A DNA stretch of 60,906 nt from Terriglobales bacterium (GTDB lineage Bacteria > Acidobacteriota > Terriglobia > Terriglobales > Acidobacteriaceae). Positions 43,101 to 52,800 of the stretch are shown one piece after another; positions within the stretch are counted from its first letter, which is position 1; each line of letters starts with the position of its first letter. The DNA is taken from assembly GCA_025936825.1 (NCBI GenBank), contig JAICSO010000024.1:1-60906 (forward strand), given 5' to 3'. A model generated the notes under the pieces. That model worked only from the letters and a program-made list of their open reading frames with translations. It did not search any database and had not been told where the DNA came from. The translations under genes and the position numbers were made by a program.

Positions 43101-45549
43101 AGGGCGTAACCACCCCAGCGTTGAAGGCCTGATTGGCTGCTTCATCAACATGGTGGTGTTCCGCAACCAGGTCCGCGGCGATGAAAGCTTTCGCCATCTG
43201 CTAGCGCGAGTACGAAATGTTGCGGTGGCTGCCCAAGATAATCAAGACCTTCCCTTCGAGCGCCTCGTCGATGAACTCCAGCACACGCGCAGTTTAAGTG
43301 GAGCTCCGGTTTTCCAGGCAGTGTTTGCGCTGGAAAACCTTCTTTCGCAACCTCATTTCCCGAAACTCGAAGTCGACGTTCGCGAAGAGGAGACGCGCAC
43401 CGCGTTCCACGACATCAGCCTGTTCGTCGCTCCCGGCAGCGGCGGCTTGCGCGTGCGCTTTGAATACCGGACTGATCTCTTCAAACCGGATACTATCGAG
43501 CGGATGGCCGAGCATTTCGAGAATTTGCTCGCCGCAATTGCGCAGAGTCCCGCCCAGACGGTTGGCGCGTTGCCGATGTTGAGTGAAGTAGAACGCGCGC
43601 GCCTGCTGCATCAATGGAACATCTTCAAGCAATTTCCAGTCGACGTTTGCATTCATCAGCGCTTTGAAGAGCAAGTGAAAAGGACTCCGGTCAACATCGC
43701 AGCAAGCTATGAAGGCCAGACCCTCAGTTACGCGGAGTTGAATGCCCGCGCCAACCAACTCGCCCGCTATCTGCAACGCATGGGTGTGGGACCGGACTCT
43801 CTGGTCGGACTTTGTGTGGAGCGTTCACTTGACATGGTGGTTGCAATCCTAGGGATCTTGAAGGCTGGCGGAGCCTATCTGCCGCTCGATCCGCGCTATC
43901 CCAAAGACCGTCTCGGCTTTATGGTCGAGGATGCGAAGCCTACGGTGGTATTGACTCATTACGAGCAAAAGGATTCGCTGCCCGGTGTCGCCGGCCAGGT
44001 GGTTGCACTCGATGCCGACTGGATCGAGATCGAACGCGAAGATGCGACCGATCTCCCGAGCGTCGCAGCTCCGGAACATCTCGCATATGTGATCTACACG
44101 TCCGGATCAACTGGACGTCCGAAAGGCTGCCAGATCACGCATGCCAATGTCGTGCGGCTTATGGATGCGACCTACGATTGGTATAAGTTCGACGAGCATG
44201 ATGCGTGGACGATGTTCCATTCTTATGCCTTCGACTTCTCTGTGTGGGAATTGTGGGGCGCGTTGCTTTATGGAGGCAAAGTCGTCGTCGTTCCGTACTT
44301 GGTGAGCCGCTCGCCGGAGGACTTCTACCGGCTGCTAGTGGCCGAAAAAGTGACAGTGTTGAATCAGACGCCTTCGTCGTTCCGGCAACTCATGTATGCC
44401 GAGGAGATGTTGGGCACATCTCGTGACCTCGCGCTTCGCTATGTGATCTTCGGCGGAGAAGCGCTCGAACTGCAGAGCCTCAAGCCTTGGTTTGACCGCC
44501 ACGGCGACAAGAAGCCGCAACTGGTGAACATGTACGGCATCACCGAGACAACGGTTCATGTCACCTACCGGCCGATCTCAGTCGATGACACAAACGGCGG
44601 AAGCGTGATCGGCTGCGCGATTCCGGATCTGCAGGTCTACGTCCTCGATCGCCAGATGCAGCCTATGCCGATCGGCGTGCCCGGGGAGATTTATGTTGGC
44701 GGGGCGGGCGTGGCGCGTGGCTATCTGAACCGCCCGGAGTTGACCGCGGAGCGATTTATCCCTGATCCCTTCCGACCCGGTACAAACCGGCGTCTATACA
44801 AAACTGGCGATCTGGCGAGGCGACTGTCAAACGGCGATCTCGAATACTTGGGTCGCATCGATCTTCAGGTTAAGATTCGCGGCTTCCGTATCGAACTGGG
44901 TGAGATTGAGAGCGTGCTGGCGAAGCATGCCGCGGTGCGTGAGGCAGTTGTCATTCTGACCAACGACGCATCGGGGGAAAAGCGCCTTGTCGCCTACTAC
45001 ACGCCGCAGACTGGACAGAAGGCGACGAATGCGGAGCTGTTTGCGTTCCTGAAAGACCGCCTGCCTGAGTACATGGTCCCAGCAGCTTTTATTGAACTGG
45101 AGCGCATGCCGCTGAACTCGAACGGTAAGATCGACAAGAAAGCCTTGCCCGCAGCCGACCTTGCCCGGCCTGAGCGGACCGAAGACTTCGTCGTTCCCGA
45201 AACACCCCTAGAAGAAGAAGTTGCCAGCGTTTGGAAAGAAGTCCTTGGCCTGGAGCGCGTGGGAGTCAATGAGAATTTCTTCGAGATTGGCGGGCACTCG
45301 CTGCTGGCAACGCGCGTCATCATGCTGTTGCGCAGCCGGCTTGGCCTGAGCATCTCATTGCGCCTGCTGTTCGAATATCCAACCATTGCCGGAATGGCAA
45401 CAGCCTTGATGGACACGCTGCTCGATGAAGCGGAAGAGCCGGCGCTACGGGAAATGATTTCGGAAGTAGAAAACTTGTCCGACGAAGAAGTTCGCCACCT
45501 CCGAACCGAGGGTGCCAACCTACGGCAGAACGGCGTGGCCGCTTCGTAG
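40117..45549 (+). CDS. NRPS loading protein FkbH-T-C-A(Thr-type)-T
   Basis: This is a 1810-residue protein. Residues 1-545 are FkbH-like: an SGNH-like N-terminal part, an HAD-IIIC domain with D207-C-D209-E-T catalytic motif, and a GNAT-like part (DRFGEYGLVGLLGY). FkbH enzymes take a C3 unit from 1,3-bisphosphoglycerate and put glyceryl on a carrier. T1 has Ser645, C is canonical (H853-H854-I-A-S-D-G-W), the A domain (about 1180-1690) reads D-F-W-N-I-G-M-V-H-K, identical to the threonine code, and T2 has Ser1728. The tail is an acidic docking helix (LSDEEVRHL). Without an N-terminal docking helix it should start the chain. TTG 40117 has GGAG upstream; ATG 40141 is an alternative start. Confidence 0.93.
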   Translation: MGSTDIQRMKLAVAASFTAEPLLDSLAFWGEKIEWRPEIEFAAYNQVFQQLLDPAGLFASNRRGANILLVRPEDWVRYGQEAGSAPNAAKLLATANEFVTAVRDAARRSSVPYLVLLCPSSPIKWNDSALKQAEDHIVISLQGAVGVHVFSSRELLAAYASSNYYDADRDEMGHIPFTADFFAAIGTVIARRLHALQQPPYKVIAVDCDETLWAGVCGEVGARGIEIDAGRRAFQEFLIQQQQAGMLLCLCSKNNPEDVDEVFRLRTDMPLKREHITAARVNWNPKPGNLRELADELQLGLDSFIFIDDNPLECGQVKAAYPQVLTLSLPALADAIPQFLANVWTFDKVGITEEDRKRAEFYRQNRERDEFQQQAPSLANFLAGLELKIDISPLSAEQLPRAAQLTQRTNQFNCTTIRRTEDEMRKLSTSGEREWLTVSVSDRFGEYGLVGLLGYAAASDALKVDTFLLSCRVLGRGVEHRMLRKLGQIAQARSLARVDVQFIPSKKNAPALTFLEAVAPTYKQADGSDFVFRIPTPDAAEISESQILATAQAAAEAVKEQQSTAKPVVAAPARSDLIQEIASRLTNAGAIVEAIRVQKAPATATAQADSKLTHYEQAVADVWSEVLGVSDLTSSSDFFELGGDSLLATQVISRLRQISKVRLHLQDIFEHTTIGALAKCVQKASTKPQKIARTDQKQESSKVSRDTAGGEILRRQKDQSACALSFGQQRWWFLNQWAPGTADHLSLVLRLKGDLNQSALQRALDAVTDRHEVLRTRYKLVDGNPLQVILPAAPVHIAFADLQHLPEAHREPETTKICEQEFRKAFDLSSEPILRPTLLKLSPTDHALVLVMHHIASDGWARGVLLRELESFYAAFASDKQPSLPELPVQYADYSLWQRDRMAKGDLEEQLTFYKKVLAGAPAVLELPTDFPRPSIQDLRGGVHIRFVPKDLLDSLQSLSHKEGVTLFMTLLAAYQVLLYRYSGQEDLLVGTPAAGRNHPSVEGLIGCFINMVVFRNQVRGDESFRHLLARVRNVAVAAQDNQDLPFERLVDELQHTRSLSGAPVFQAVFALENLLSQPHFPKLEVDVREEETRTAFHDISLFVAPGSGGLRVRFEYRTDLFKPDTIERMAEHFENLLAAIAQSPAQTVGALPMLSEVERARLLHQWNIFKQFPVDVCIHQRFEEQVKRTPVNIAASYEGQTLSYAELNARANQLARYLQRMGVGPDSLVGLCVERSLDMVVAILGILKAGGAYLPLDPRYPKDRLGFMVEDAKPTVVLTHYEQKDSLPGVAGQVVALDADWIEIEREDATDLPSVAAPEHLAYVIYTSGSTGRPKGCQITHANVVRLMDATYDWYKFDEHDAWTMFHSYAFDFSVWELWGALLYGGKVVVVPYLVSRSPEDFYRLLVAEKVTVLNQTPSSFRQLMYAEEMLGTSRDLALRYVIFGGEALELQSLKPWFDRHGDKKPQLVNMYGITETTVHVTYRPISVDDTNGGSVIGCAIPDLQVYVLDRQMQPMPIGVPGEIYVGGAGVARGYLNRPELTAERFIPDPFRPGTNRRLYKTGDLARRLSNGDLEYLGRIDLQVKIRGFRIELGEIESVLAKHAAVREAVVILTNDASGEKRLVAYYTPQTGQKATNAELFAFLKDRLPEYMVPAAFIELERMPLNSNGKIDKKALPAADLARPERTEDFVVPETPLEEEVASVWKEVLGLERVGVNENFFEIGGHSLLATRVIMLLRSRLGLSISLRLLFEYPTIAGMATALMDTLLDEAEEPALREMISEVENLSDEEVRHLRTEGANLRQNGVAAS

Positions 45550-45570
45550 GAGTTTGTTTATAGGGAAACC

Positions 45571-46527
45571 ATGACACTGCCAAATTTCTTAATCATTGGA
45601 TCAGCAAAGTGTGGAACCACTTCGCTGTATTCCTACTTGCACCAGCATCCGCAGGTTTTCATGAGTACGCCTAAAGAGCCGACGTTTTTTGGCAACGAGG
45701 GACCGGAGTTCCTTTACAACGGTCCTTACGACGAGCACCGCGCGTATCACAGCAAAACGATCACGGATCTGAAGACTTATACCGCACTTTTCGAGAATGC
45801 AAAAGATGCAAAGGCGGTCGGCGAAGCCAGCATCTTTTATTTGTACCTGCCCAAAGCGCCTGAGCAGATTAAGAAGTACGTTCCCAATGCCAAAATGTTC
45901 GCTGTGCTGCGCAACCCGGCCGACCGTGCTTATTCTGCCTACCTTCACACGGTGCGCCAGGGCCGCGAGCCGCGCCCATTCGACGAAGCTCTGCGGCTTG
46001 AGCCCGAGCGGATCCGCCAGAAATGGAATCCGCTCTGGCACTTCAAAGCCATGGGTTTTTACTATGAGCAGGTCAAGCGATACTTCGACATGTTTGGTCG
46101 CGATCAGGTGCGAGTCTACCTCTACGAAGACCTGCAAAAGAATCCGTTGCAGTTAATCAAAGAGGTATTCGAGATTCTCGAGGTTGACTCGTCGTTTGTC
46201 CCTGACATGAAGAAGCGATTCAAAGAGTCCTACGTACCAACACTGCCCGCGCTCGAGCGTTTCCTGAATAAGACCAAGTACAAGACTACGCAGTCAGAAG
46301 CGTACTTGCCGGGCCCAATCGCCTGGCGCATGAAATACGTTCGAAAGTTCATCGATCGCACCGCAGAACTGAACCGCAAGCAGCCGCCGCGTATTCCCTC
46401 GGCCATCCGCATCACGCTACAGGATGAATTTCGCGATGACGTGTTCCGGTTAGGAGACTTGTTAGGCACGGACCTGGCGCATTGGTGTAATCCGGTGCCA
46501 GCGCAGGTGGCGACGGTCGCGCAATAG
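45571..46527 (+). CDS. PAPS-dependent sulfotransferase
   Basis: This is a 318-residue cytosolic sulfotransferase of the heparan-sulfate/NodH-like type. The 5'-phosphosulfate loop is IIGSAKCGTTSLYSYL with Lys13, the 3'-phosphate-binding segment is R114-N-P-A-D-R-A-Y-S-A-Y, and PKEPTFF follows as in the family. It has AGGGA before the ATG and lies between the Thr-loading protein and the next C-A-T protein, inside the assembly-line operon. It probably sulfates a hydroxyl (glyceryl, Thr or beta-hydroxy-Asp) of the product. No PAPS-synthesis genes are visible in the window. Confidence 0.9.
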   Translation: MTLPNFLIIGSAKCGTTSLYSYLHQHPQVFMSTPKEPTFFGNEGPEFLYNGPYDEHRAYHSKTITDLKTYTALFENAKDAKAVGEASIFYLYLPKAPEQIKKYVPNAKMFAVLRNPADRAYSAYLHTVRQGREPRPFDEALRLEPERIRQKWNPLWHFKAMGFYYEQVKRYFDMFGRDQVRVYLYEDLQKNPLQLIKEVFEILEVDSSFVPDMKKRFKESYVPTLPALERFLNKTKYKTTQSEAYLPGPIAWRMKYVRKFIDRTAELNRKQPPRIPSAIRITLQDEFRDDVFRLGDLLGTDLAHWCNPVPAQVATVAQ

Positions 46528-46545
46528 CGAGGGACGAGGCTGAGC

Positions 46546-49500
46546 ATGGGCAACGAAGGCACAAGTCGAAAGCCGGAACTCTCCGCGGCAAAGAAGGCAC
46601 TGCTGGAGGCACGACTGCGCCAGAACGCGGCGAAGGACACTGATGCCATTTCACGTCGCAATCAAACCGAAGCGCCGCTCTCGTTTGCCCAGCAGCGACT
46701 GTGGTTTCTGGATCAATTCTCACCCGGATCCTGCGCCTACAACGTGCCGCGCGTTTTCCGACTCGCCGGAACGCTCAATGTTCAAGCTCTACAGAGTGCG
46801 TTGGATTCTCTCGTAGCGCGACACGAGATACTGCGAACAGTTTTCAAGATGGCCCAGGCAGAGCCAGTGCAGGTGGTCCAACCAGCTCGCTCGGTGCAAT
46901 TGACGTCCATCGATCTCTCGCTGACACCGGAAAGCCAAAGAAGAGCGAAGCTGGACGATGTGGTGATGGCCGAGGTCAAGCGTCCTTTCAACCTTTCGTC
47001 TGACCTGATGCTTCGCGCGACGCTGATTCGGCTCGCGGCAGAGGAACACGTCCTGGTGGTCATGAGCCATCACATTGCTTCCGACGGCTGGTCAAAGGGC
47101 GTCATGTTCCGCGAACTGGCGGCGTTTTACAACGCCGCACTATCGAACGCCACAGCTGCGATGGCGGCTCTGCCCATTCAATACTCTGATTTTGCCGGTT
47201 GGCAGAAAGAATGGGTGAAAGGCGTACGCCTGCAGAAACAGGCCGTCTACTGGAAGAAACAACTTGAGGGCGCACCAGCGCTCCTGGAACTTCCAACCGA
47301 CTTCCCCCGCCCCGCGGTGCAGGGCTTTGAAGGCGTAACCGAACTCTGCGTCTTCCCTGCCACGCTGCTCACGAATCTGAAGGCCCTGAGCCACCGCGAA
47401 GGCGTCACCCTGTTCATGACCCTGTTCGCGTCGTTTCAGGTCATGCTCGCGCGCTACTCCGGGCAGGACGATATCGTCGTCGGAACTCCCATCGCCGGGC
47501 GCGTTCGCGCAGAACTCGAACCTCTGATCGGTGACTTCGTCAACATGCTGGCGGTGCGCACCGATCTGTCCGGGAATCCGAGTTTCCGCGACCTTCTGCA
47601 GCGCACCAAAAGAGTCGCGCTCGACGCTTACGACAATCAGGACCTCCCTTTTGAGAGTCTGGTTGAGGAACTCGAGCACGGCCGCGATATGAGCCGCGCC
47701 CCGGTGTTTCAGACAATCTTCATTCTTGAAACCGCGCCGCCTCCGCCGCCGGCAATGCAGGGGCTGAAACTCGAGATTCTCGATTACGACACTCCGACCG
47801 CAAAAAATGACCTCATCCTCATCCTTGCGGAAGATGCTGCGGGTCTGAAGGTGAAGCTCGAATACCGTACCGACCTGTTCAGCAAGACAACCATCGACCG
47901 GTTCCTTGCGCAGTACCGCACGCTGCTCGAATCGATTGTGGTTGATCCCGCTCGGCCGATTACGAAGCTGGTCATCTGCGCTCCGGAAGAACAAAAACAA
48001 CTGGCCGCATGGAACGACACCGCGCACGACAAACTCGATGGTTGCCTGCACCAGTTGTTTGAAGACCAGGTTGCTCGCACGCCAGCCGCGGTCGCGTTGC
48101 AATTCAAAGACGGCAAGCTGAGCTATCGCGAGTTCAATGAACGGGCAAATCAACTCGCACACCACCTGATCGGGCTCGGTGTGAAGCCTGATTCCCGAGT
48201 TGGTGTCTACGTGAACCGCTCGCCGGAAATGCTGATTGCATTAATGGGCATCATGAAAGCCGGTGGCGCTTACGTCCCTATTGATCCTGCTTACCCGCGT
48301 GACAGGGTGGAGTTCATGCTGCAGGATTGCGGCGCCGAGGTGCTAGTAACCGACTCCACACTTGTCGACACGATTTCGACCCATGGTGCGAAGGCCGTAT
48401 GTTTGGATCGCGATGCACTAGAACTCGCAAAGCAAAGCAGGGCGAACCCGAAGACAAGTGTCACGCGCGCAAATCTGAGCTACGTGATCTACACATCTGG
48501 CTCGACCGGGCGGCCCAAGGGCGTCCAACTTGAGCACCGCAACGTGGCGAACTTTATTGGCTACGTTCAGAGGACGTTCCAGGTTGGATCGAATGACGCA
48601 TACCTTGGTGTCGCTTCCATGTCTTTCGACGCGTCAGTTCTGGATTTCTATCTGCCACTGTCGGTAGGGGCAAAATTTGTAATCGTCGATGCAGATACCA
48701 CTCGCGATCCAAGCGCATTGACGGAAACTATTTCGCGCGCCGGCGTCACCGTAATGCACGCCACGCCTTCAACCTGGCGCAGCCTCGTGGATGCCGGATG
48801 GAAAGGCAGTTCCACCTTCAAGTTGCTCAGTGGGGGCGAAGCATTGAGCTGGGACCTTGCGAAGGAGCTCGTGCCTCGCTGCGCCGCGTTGTGGAACCTC
48901 TACGGTCCCACGGAAACAGCCGTTTACTCGGCGATTCACAAAGTCAGCAGTTCCGATGGCACGGTGCTCGTTGGTCGTCCCATCGACAACACGCAAATCT
49001 ACATTCTGGACGCATTTCAACAGCACACACCGATCGGCGTGCCCGGAGAAATCTGCATTGCCGGCGCCGGCGTGGCTCGTGGCTATCTGAATCGCCCGGA
49101 GTTGACGGCGGAAAGATTCGTAAATGATCCGTTCGTGAGCGGCGCGCGCATGTACCGCACCGGCGACCTCGGACGATTCCGTCCGGATGGCATCATTCAA
49201 TGCCTGGGGCGTCTCGATCACCAGGTCAAACTGCGCGGCTTCCGCATTGAACTCGGCGAAATCGAAAGCGTTCTCATGCAATTTGCGGGCATTCGCCAAG
49301 CGGTCGCCGATGTGAAAGCCAGCCACTCCGGCGACAAGCGCCTGGTTGGATATCTTGTGGTTGGACCGGGCGCAGAGCCGTCCCTTGCGGACCTGCGCGC
49401 ATTTCTGAAGACGAAGTTGCCCGAGTACATGGTGCCGGCGACCTTTATGGTTCTGGAGAAGCTCCCGGTGTCCCCAAACGGCAAACTGAATCGTAGTGCG

Positions 49501-49845
49501 TTGCCGCTGCCTGACGATGCTCGTCCGGAACTGGCGCGCGAGTTCGTTGCGCCATCGACTCCGGTGGAGCAAGCGGTTGCTGAAATCTTCTCCGAAGTGC
49601 TGGAGGTCCGCACGGTGAGTCTTCACGACGACTTCTTTGAGTTGGGAGGTCATTCCCTACTGGCTGCGCGCGTAGTCACTCGACTGCGTGACCGATTTCA
49701 GATCGAGATGACTCCTCGGTTCCTGTTTGAGTCGCCAAGCGTGAAGGAAATGGCTTCGCGCATCAGCGAGCTACTTATGCAGGACACGAACGACGACGAA
49801 ATGGCGGCGATGCTGGCGGAGTTGGCGGAATTGGAGGAACGCTAG
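46546..49845 (+). CDS. NRPS elongation protein C-A-T
   Basis: This is a 1099-residue single module. An N-terminal docking-like helix (LSAAKKALLEARLRQNAAK) leads to a canonical C domain (H175-H176-I-A-S-D180-G-W), an A domain with VIYTSGSTGRPKG, NLYGPTET and YRTGD, and a T domain with Ser1037. The tail is an acidic helix (MAAMLAELAELEER). The code read by eye is D-A-L-H-L-G-L-V-Y-K; I cannot match it with certainty, though the H-L-G-L core recalls phenylglycine-type codes. The stop codon touches the next ATG directly, so the two modules are coupled. It probably adds the residue after Thr. Confidence 0.92.
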   Translation: MGNEGTSRKPELSAAKKALLEARLRQNAAKDTDAISRRNQTEAPLSFAQQRLWFLDQFSPGSCAYNVPRVFRLAGTLNVQALQSALDSLVARHEILRTVFKMAQAEPVQVVQPARSVQLTSIDLSLTPESQRRAKLDDVVMAEVKRPFNLSSDLMLRATLIRLAAEEHVLVVMSHHIASDGWSKGVMFRELAAFYNAALSNATAAMAALPIQYSDFAGWQKEWVKGVRLQKQAVYWKKQLEGAPALLELPTDFPRPAVQGFEGVTELCVFPATLLTNLKALSHREGVTLFMTLFASFQVMLARYSGQDDIVVGTPIAGRVRAELEPLIGDFVNMLAVRTDLSGNPSFRDLLQRTKRVALDAYDNQDLPFESLVEELEHGRDMSRAPVFQTIFILETAPPPPPAMQGLKLEILDYDTPTAKNDLILILAEDAAGLKVKLEYRTDLFSKTTIDRFLAQYRTLLESIVVDPARPITKLVICAPEEQKQLAAWNDTAHDKLDGCLHQLFEDQVARTPAAVALQFKDGKLSYREFNERANQLAHHLIGLGVKPDSRVGVYVNRSPEMLIALMGIMKAGGAYVPIDPAYPRDRVEFMLQDCGAEVLVTDSTLVDTISTHGAKAVCLDRDALELAKQSRANPKTSVTRANLSYVIYTSGSTGRPKGVQLEHRNVANFIGYVQRTFQVGSNDAYLGVASMSFDASVLDFYLPLSVGAKFVIVDADTTRDPSALTETISRAGVTVMHATPSTWRSLVDAGWKGSSTFKLLSGGEALSWDLAKELVPRCAALWNLYGPTETAVYSAIHKVSSSDGTVLVGRPIDNTQIYILDAFQQHTPIGVPGEICIAGAGVARGYLNRPELTAERFVNDPFVSGARMYRTGDLGRFRPDGIIQCLGRLDHQVKLRGFRIELGEIESVLMQFAGIRQAVADVKASHSGDKRLVGYLVVGPGAEPSLADLRAFLKTKLPEYMVPATFMVLEKLPVSPNGKLNRSALPLPDDARPELAREFVAPSTPVEQAVAEIFSEVLEVRTVSLHDDFFELGGHSLLAARVVTRLRDRFQIEMTPRFLFESPSVKEMASRISELLMQDTNDDEMAAMLAELAELEER

Positions 49846-52800
49846 ATGGCTGATGTAACCACCTTGATGAGCAATCTTTCGGCGGAGAAGCGTGCGCTGC
49901 TGGAAAAGCGCCTGATGGAAAAGCGCGCCGCCGCCGCGAAACAACAGCTCATCCCGCATCGCACCGCGCGAGGTCCTTGCCCGCTTTCGTTCGCCCAGGA
50001 GCTAATGTGGCTGCTCGATCACTTGATCGACACGAGTGCCTATCACGTGCCCCGGGCGCTGCGCATGAAGGGGCCGCTGAACGTCGAGGCCCTTGAGTAT
50101 GCTTTGAACAAAATCGTAGAGCGCCACGAGGTGCTGCGCACAACCTACCAGGAAGTAGATGGCCATCCCATGCAGTTCGTGTCGCCGTCGGCCAAGGTGA
50201 ACCTCAACATCATCGATCTGAGCAAGATGCCTGCGGCGGAGCGCGAAGCTGAAGCCAATCGCATTCTCGTCGAGGAAGGCAAGCGCAAGTTCGACTTCGT
50301 CCATGATCTGATGCTCCGGACCATCCTGATGAAGATGGATGAGAACGAACACATTCTGTTGCTCGTTTCCCATCACATCGCGTCAGACGGACAATCGAAG
50401 GCTGTACTTTTCCGAGAACTAAAAACTTTTTATGTCGCTGCGTGCGAAGGCAAGACCGTAAATCTGCCTCCGCTACCCATTCAATATTCCGACTACGCCG
50501 TCTGGCAGCGCGACTGGATGTCGGGCGATGTATTGAATCAGCACCTGAGCTTCTGGAAAGACACTCTTGCGGGCGCGCCGATGCTGTTGGAATTGCCGAC
50601 GGACAATCCACGTCCTGCGGCGCAAAGCTTCGAAGGCGCGCGCCAGTTCCTGCGCTGCCCGGACGGCATGCTGGAAAACTTCAAGGCGCTGTGCCGCAAA
50701 GAAGGCGCCACGATGTTTATGACCATGCTGGCGGCCTTCGGCACGCTACTCTGGCGTTGGTCCGGACAGGAAGACATGCTGATCGGTACACCGGTTTCCG
50801 GGCGCAGCCGTACCGAACTCGAACCGCTGATCGGATATTTCTCGAATTCGGTCGTGCTCCGGATGAACATGGGTGGAGACCCGACGTTCCGCGAACTGTT
50901 GACGCACACGAAAGAAGTCGCGCTGGCTGCGTATTCGCATCAGCATCTGCCGTTCGAAAAACTCGTCACGGAAATGCAGCCGCAACGCGACTTGAGCTAC
51001 AGCCCGATGTATCAGGTCATGTTCTCGGTCGGCGAGCACAAAGACCTAGGCATTGACCTGCCCGGCATGGAGATCACGCCCATCATCATCGATCGCGGTG
51101 TGGCCAAGTTCGACATGACGCTTGGCATGACGGAACTCAAGCACGACTTGATGTGCAACATCGAGTACTGCTCGGCTCTGTTCGAACCGAGCACGATGCA
51201 GCGCCTGGCGAACCAATTCCAGAATCTGCTACAGGGCATTGTCGAGAATCCTGATCGCCGAATTTCGGCGTTGCCCTTGCTCTCTGCCCAAGAGCGCCAC
51301 AAAATCATCTACACGTGGAACGAGATTGAGCAGGTCGAGACCGAAGGCATGCTCGTTCCGCAGATGTTCGAAAAGCAGGCGGCATTACATCCAGACAATT
51401 CCGCGGTCGTTTGCGAGAACCGAGGATTCACCTATCGCGAACTGAACGAACGCGCCAACCAGCTTGGACACTATTTAAAGAAGCGCGGTGTAGGACCGGA
51501 GAAGCGCGTCGTCGTTTGCGTAGAGCGCTCGCCCGAAATGGTGCTTGGCGTGATGGGCGTTATGAAGGCCGGGGGGGCTTATGTTCCGCTCGACGCAATG
51601 TACGCCAAAGAGCGTCTGCCGGTCATTATTCCGGACTCAGAATGCCCAGTGGTCATCACGCAGACTAGCTTGCTGCCGCGGCTCCCGGAGACGACAGCGG
51701 AGATCATCACCATTGACGGCGACTGGCCTAAGATTGCGGCCGAGAGCAAAGAAAATCCCACATGCGAACTCACGCCGGACAGCCTTGCATATGTGGTGTA
51801 CACGTCCGGTTCTACTGGTGTGCCCAAGGGCGTCATGATCAATCATGGCGGTTTTGCGACCCTGTTTTATGGATACAAGCAAAGCTACGGGATCGGGTCG
51901 CCCGACAACCCCTGGCTGCTGATGGCGAACTTCTCGTTCGACGTCTTCAGTTCGGACCTGATTCGCACGCTCTGTTCCGGCTCGAAGTTCGTGATCTGCC
52001 CGATGGAACTGCTGCTCAATCCCGAGGGTCTCTACCAACTGCTACAGCGCGAGAAGGTCACCTGTGCGGAATTCGTTCCCGCGGTTCTGAAAACGCTGAC
52101 CGCATATCTGCAGCAAACAAATCAGAAGATCGACTTCATGCGCGTGCTGGTCTGCAGTTCGGACGCTTGGAGCACTGCCGACGCGCGCGCCACGCTGGGA
52201 ATTTGCGATCCCAAAGTGCGCGTCATCAATACCTATGGCGTGACTGAGGCCACGATCGACAGCACGTACATGGACATCACGCCCCAGCGGCTTCGCGGCG
52301 CCGGCTTTGTGGCCATTGGCAAGCCGATTCCAAACAACACAACCTACGTTCTCGACCGTCACATGGAGCCTTGCCCGGTTGGAATTCCTGGCGTGCTTTA
52401 CATCGGCGGACCCGGCGTAGCGCGCGGCTACCTCAAGCGCCCTGAACTGACTGCGGAGAAATTTGTCTCTGATCCGTTCAGCAAGGTTGCCAACGCAAAA
52501 CTGTACAACAGCGGTGACGCGGCGCGTTATCTGCCCGACGGCAATGTCGAGTTCCTTGGGCGCGTGGACAATCAAGTGAAGATTCGCGGCTTCCGAATTG
52601 AACTCGGTGAGGTCGAAGCCGCCATCGCGAAGAATACGTCAATCGAGCAGGTCGTGGTGATCGCCCGTGAACTTGGCCCAGGCGATTTGGGACTGGTGGC
52701 TTACGTCGTCGCGAAAGCAGGCGTCGCCATGGACATTCACGACGTTCGCGCTTCGCTGAAGGGCAAACTGCCGGCCTATATGCTTCCGGCGGCCTTCGAG

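Noticed and set aside
47140-48165. 341-codon minus-strand frame inside the C-A-T gene
   Set aside because: It is antisense to a clear NRPS module and has no domain, ribosome-binding site or typical composition; similar shadows lie at 34936-35814 and 48769-49653.
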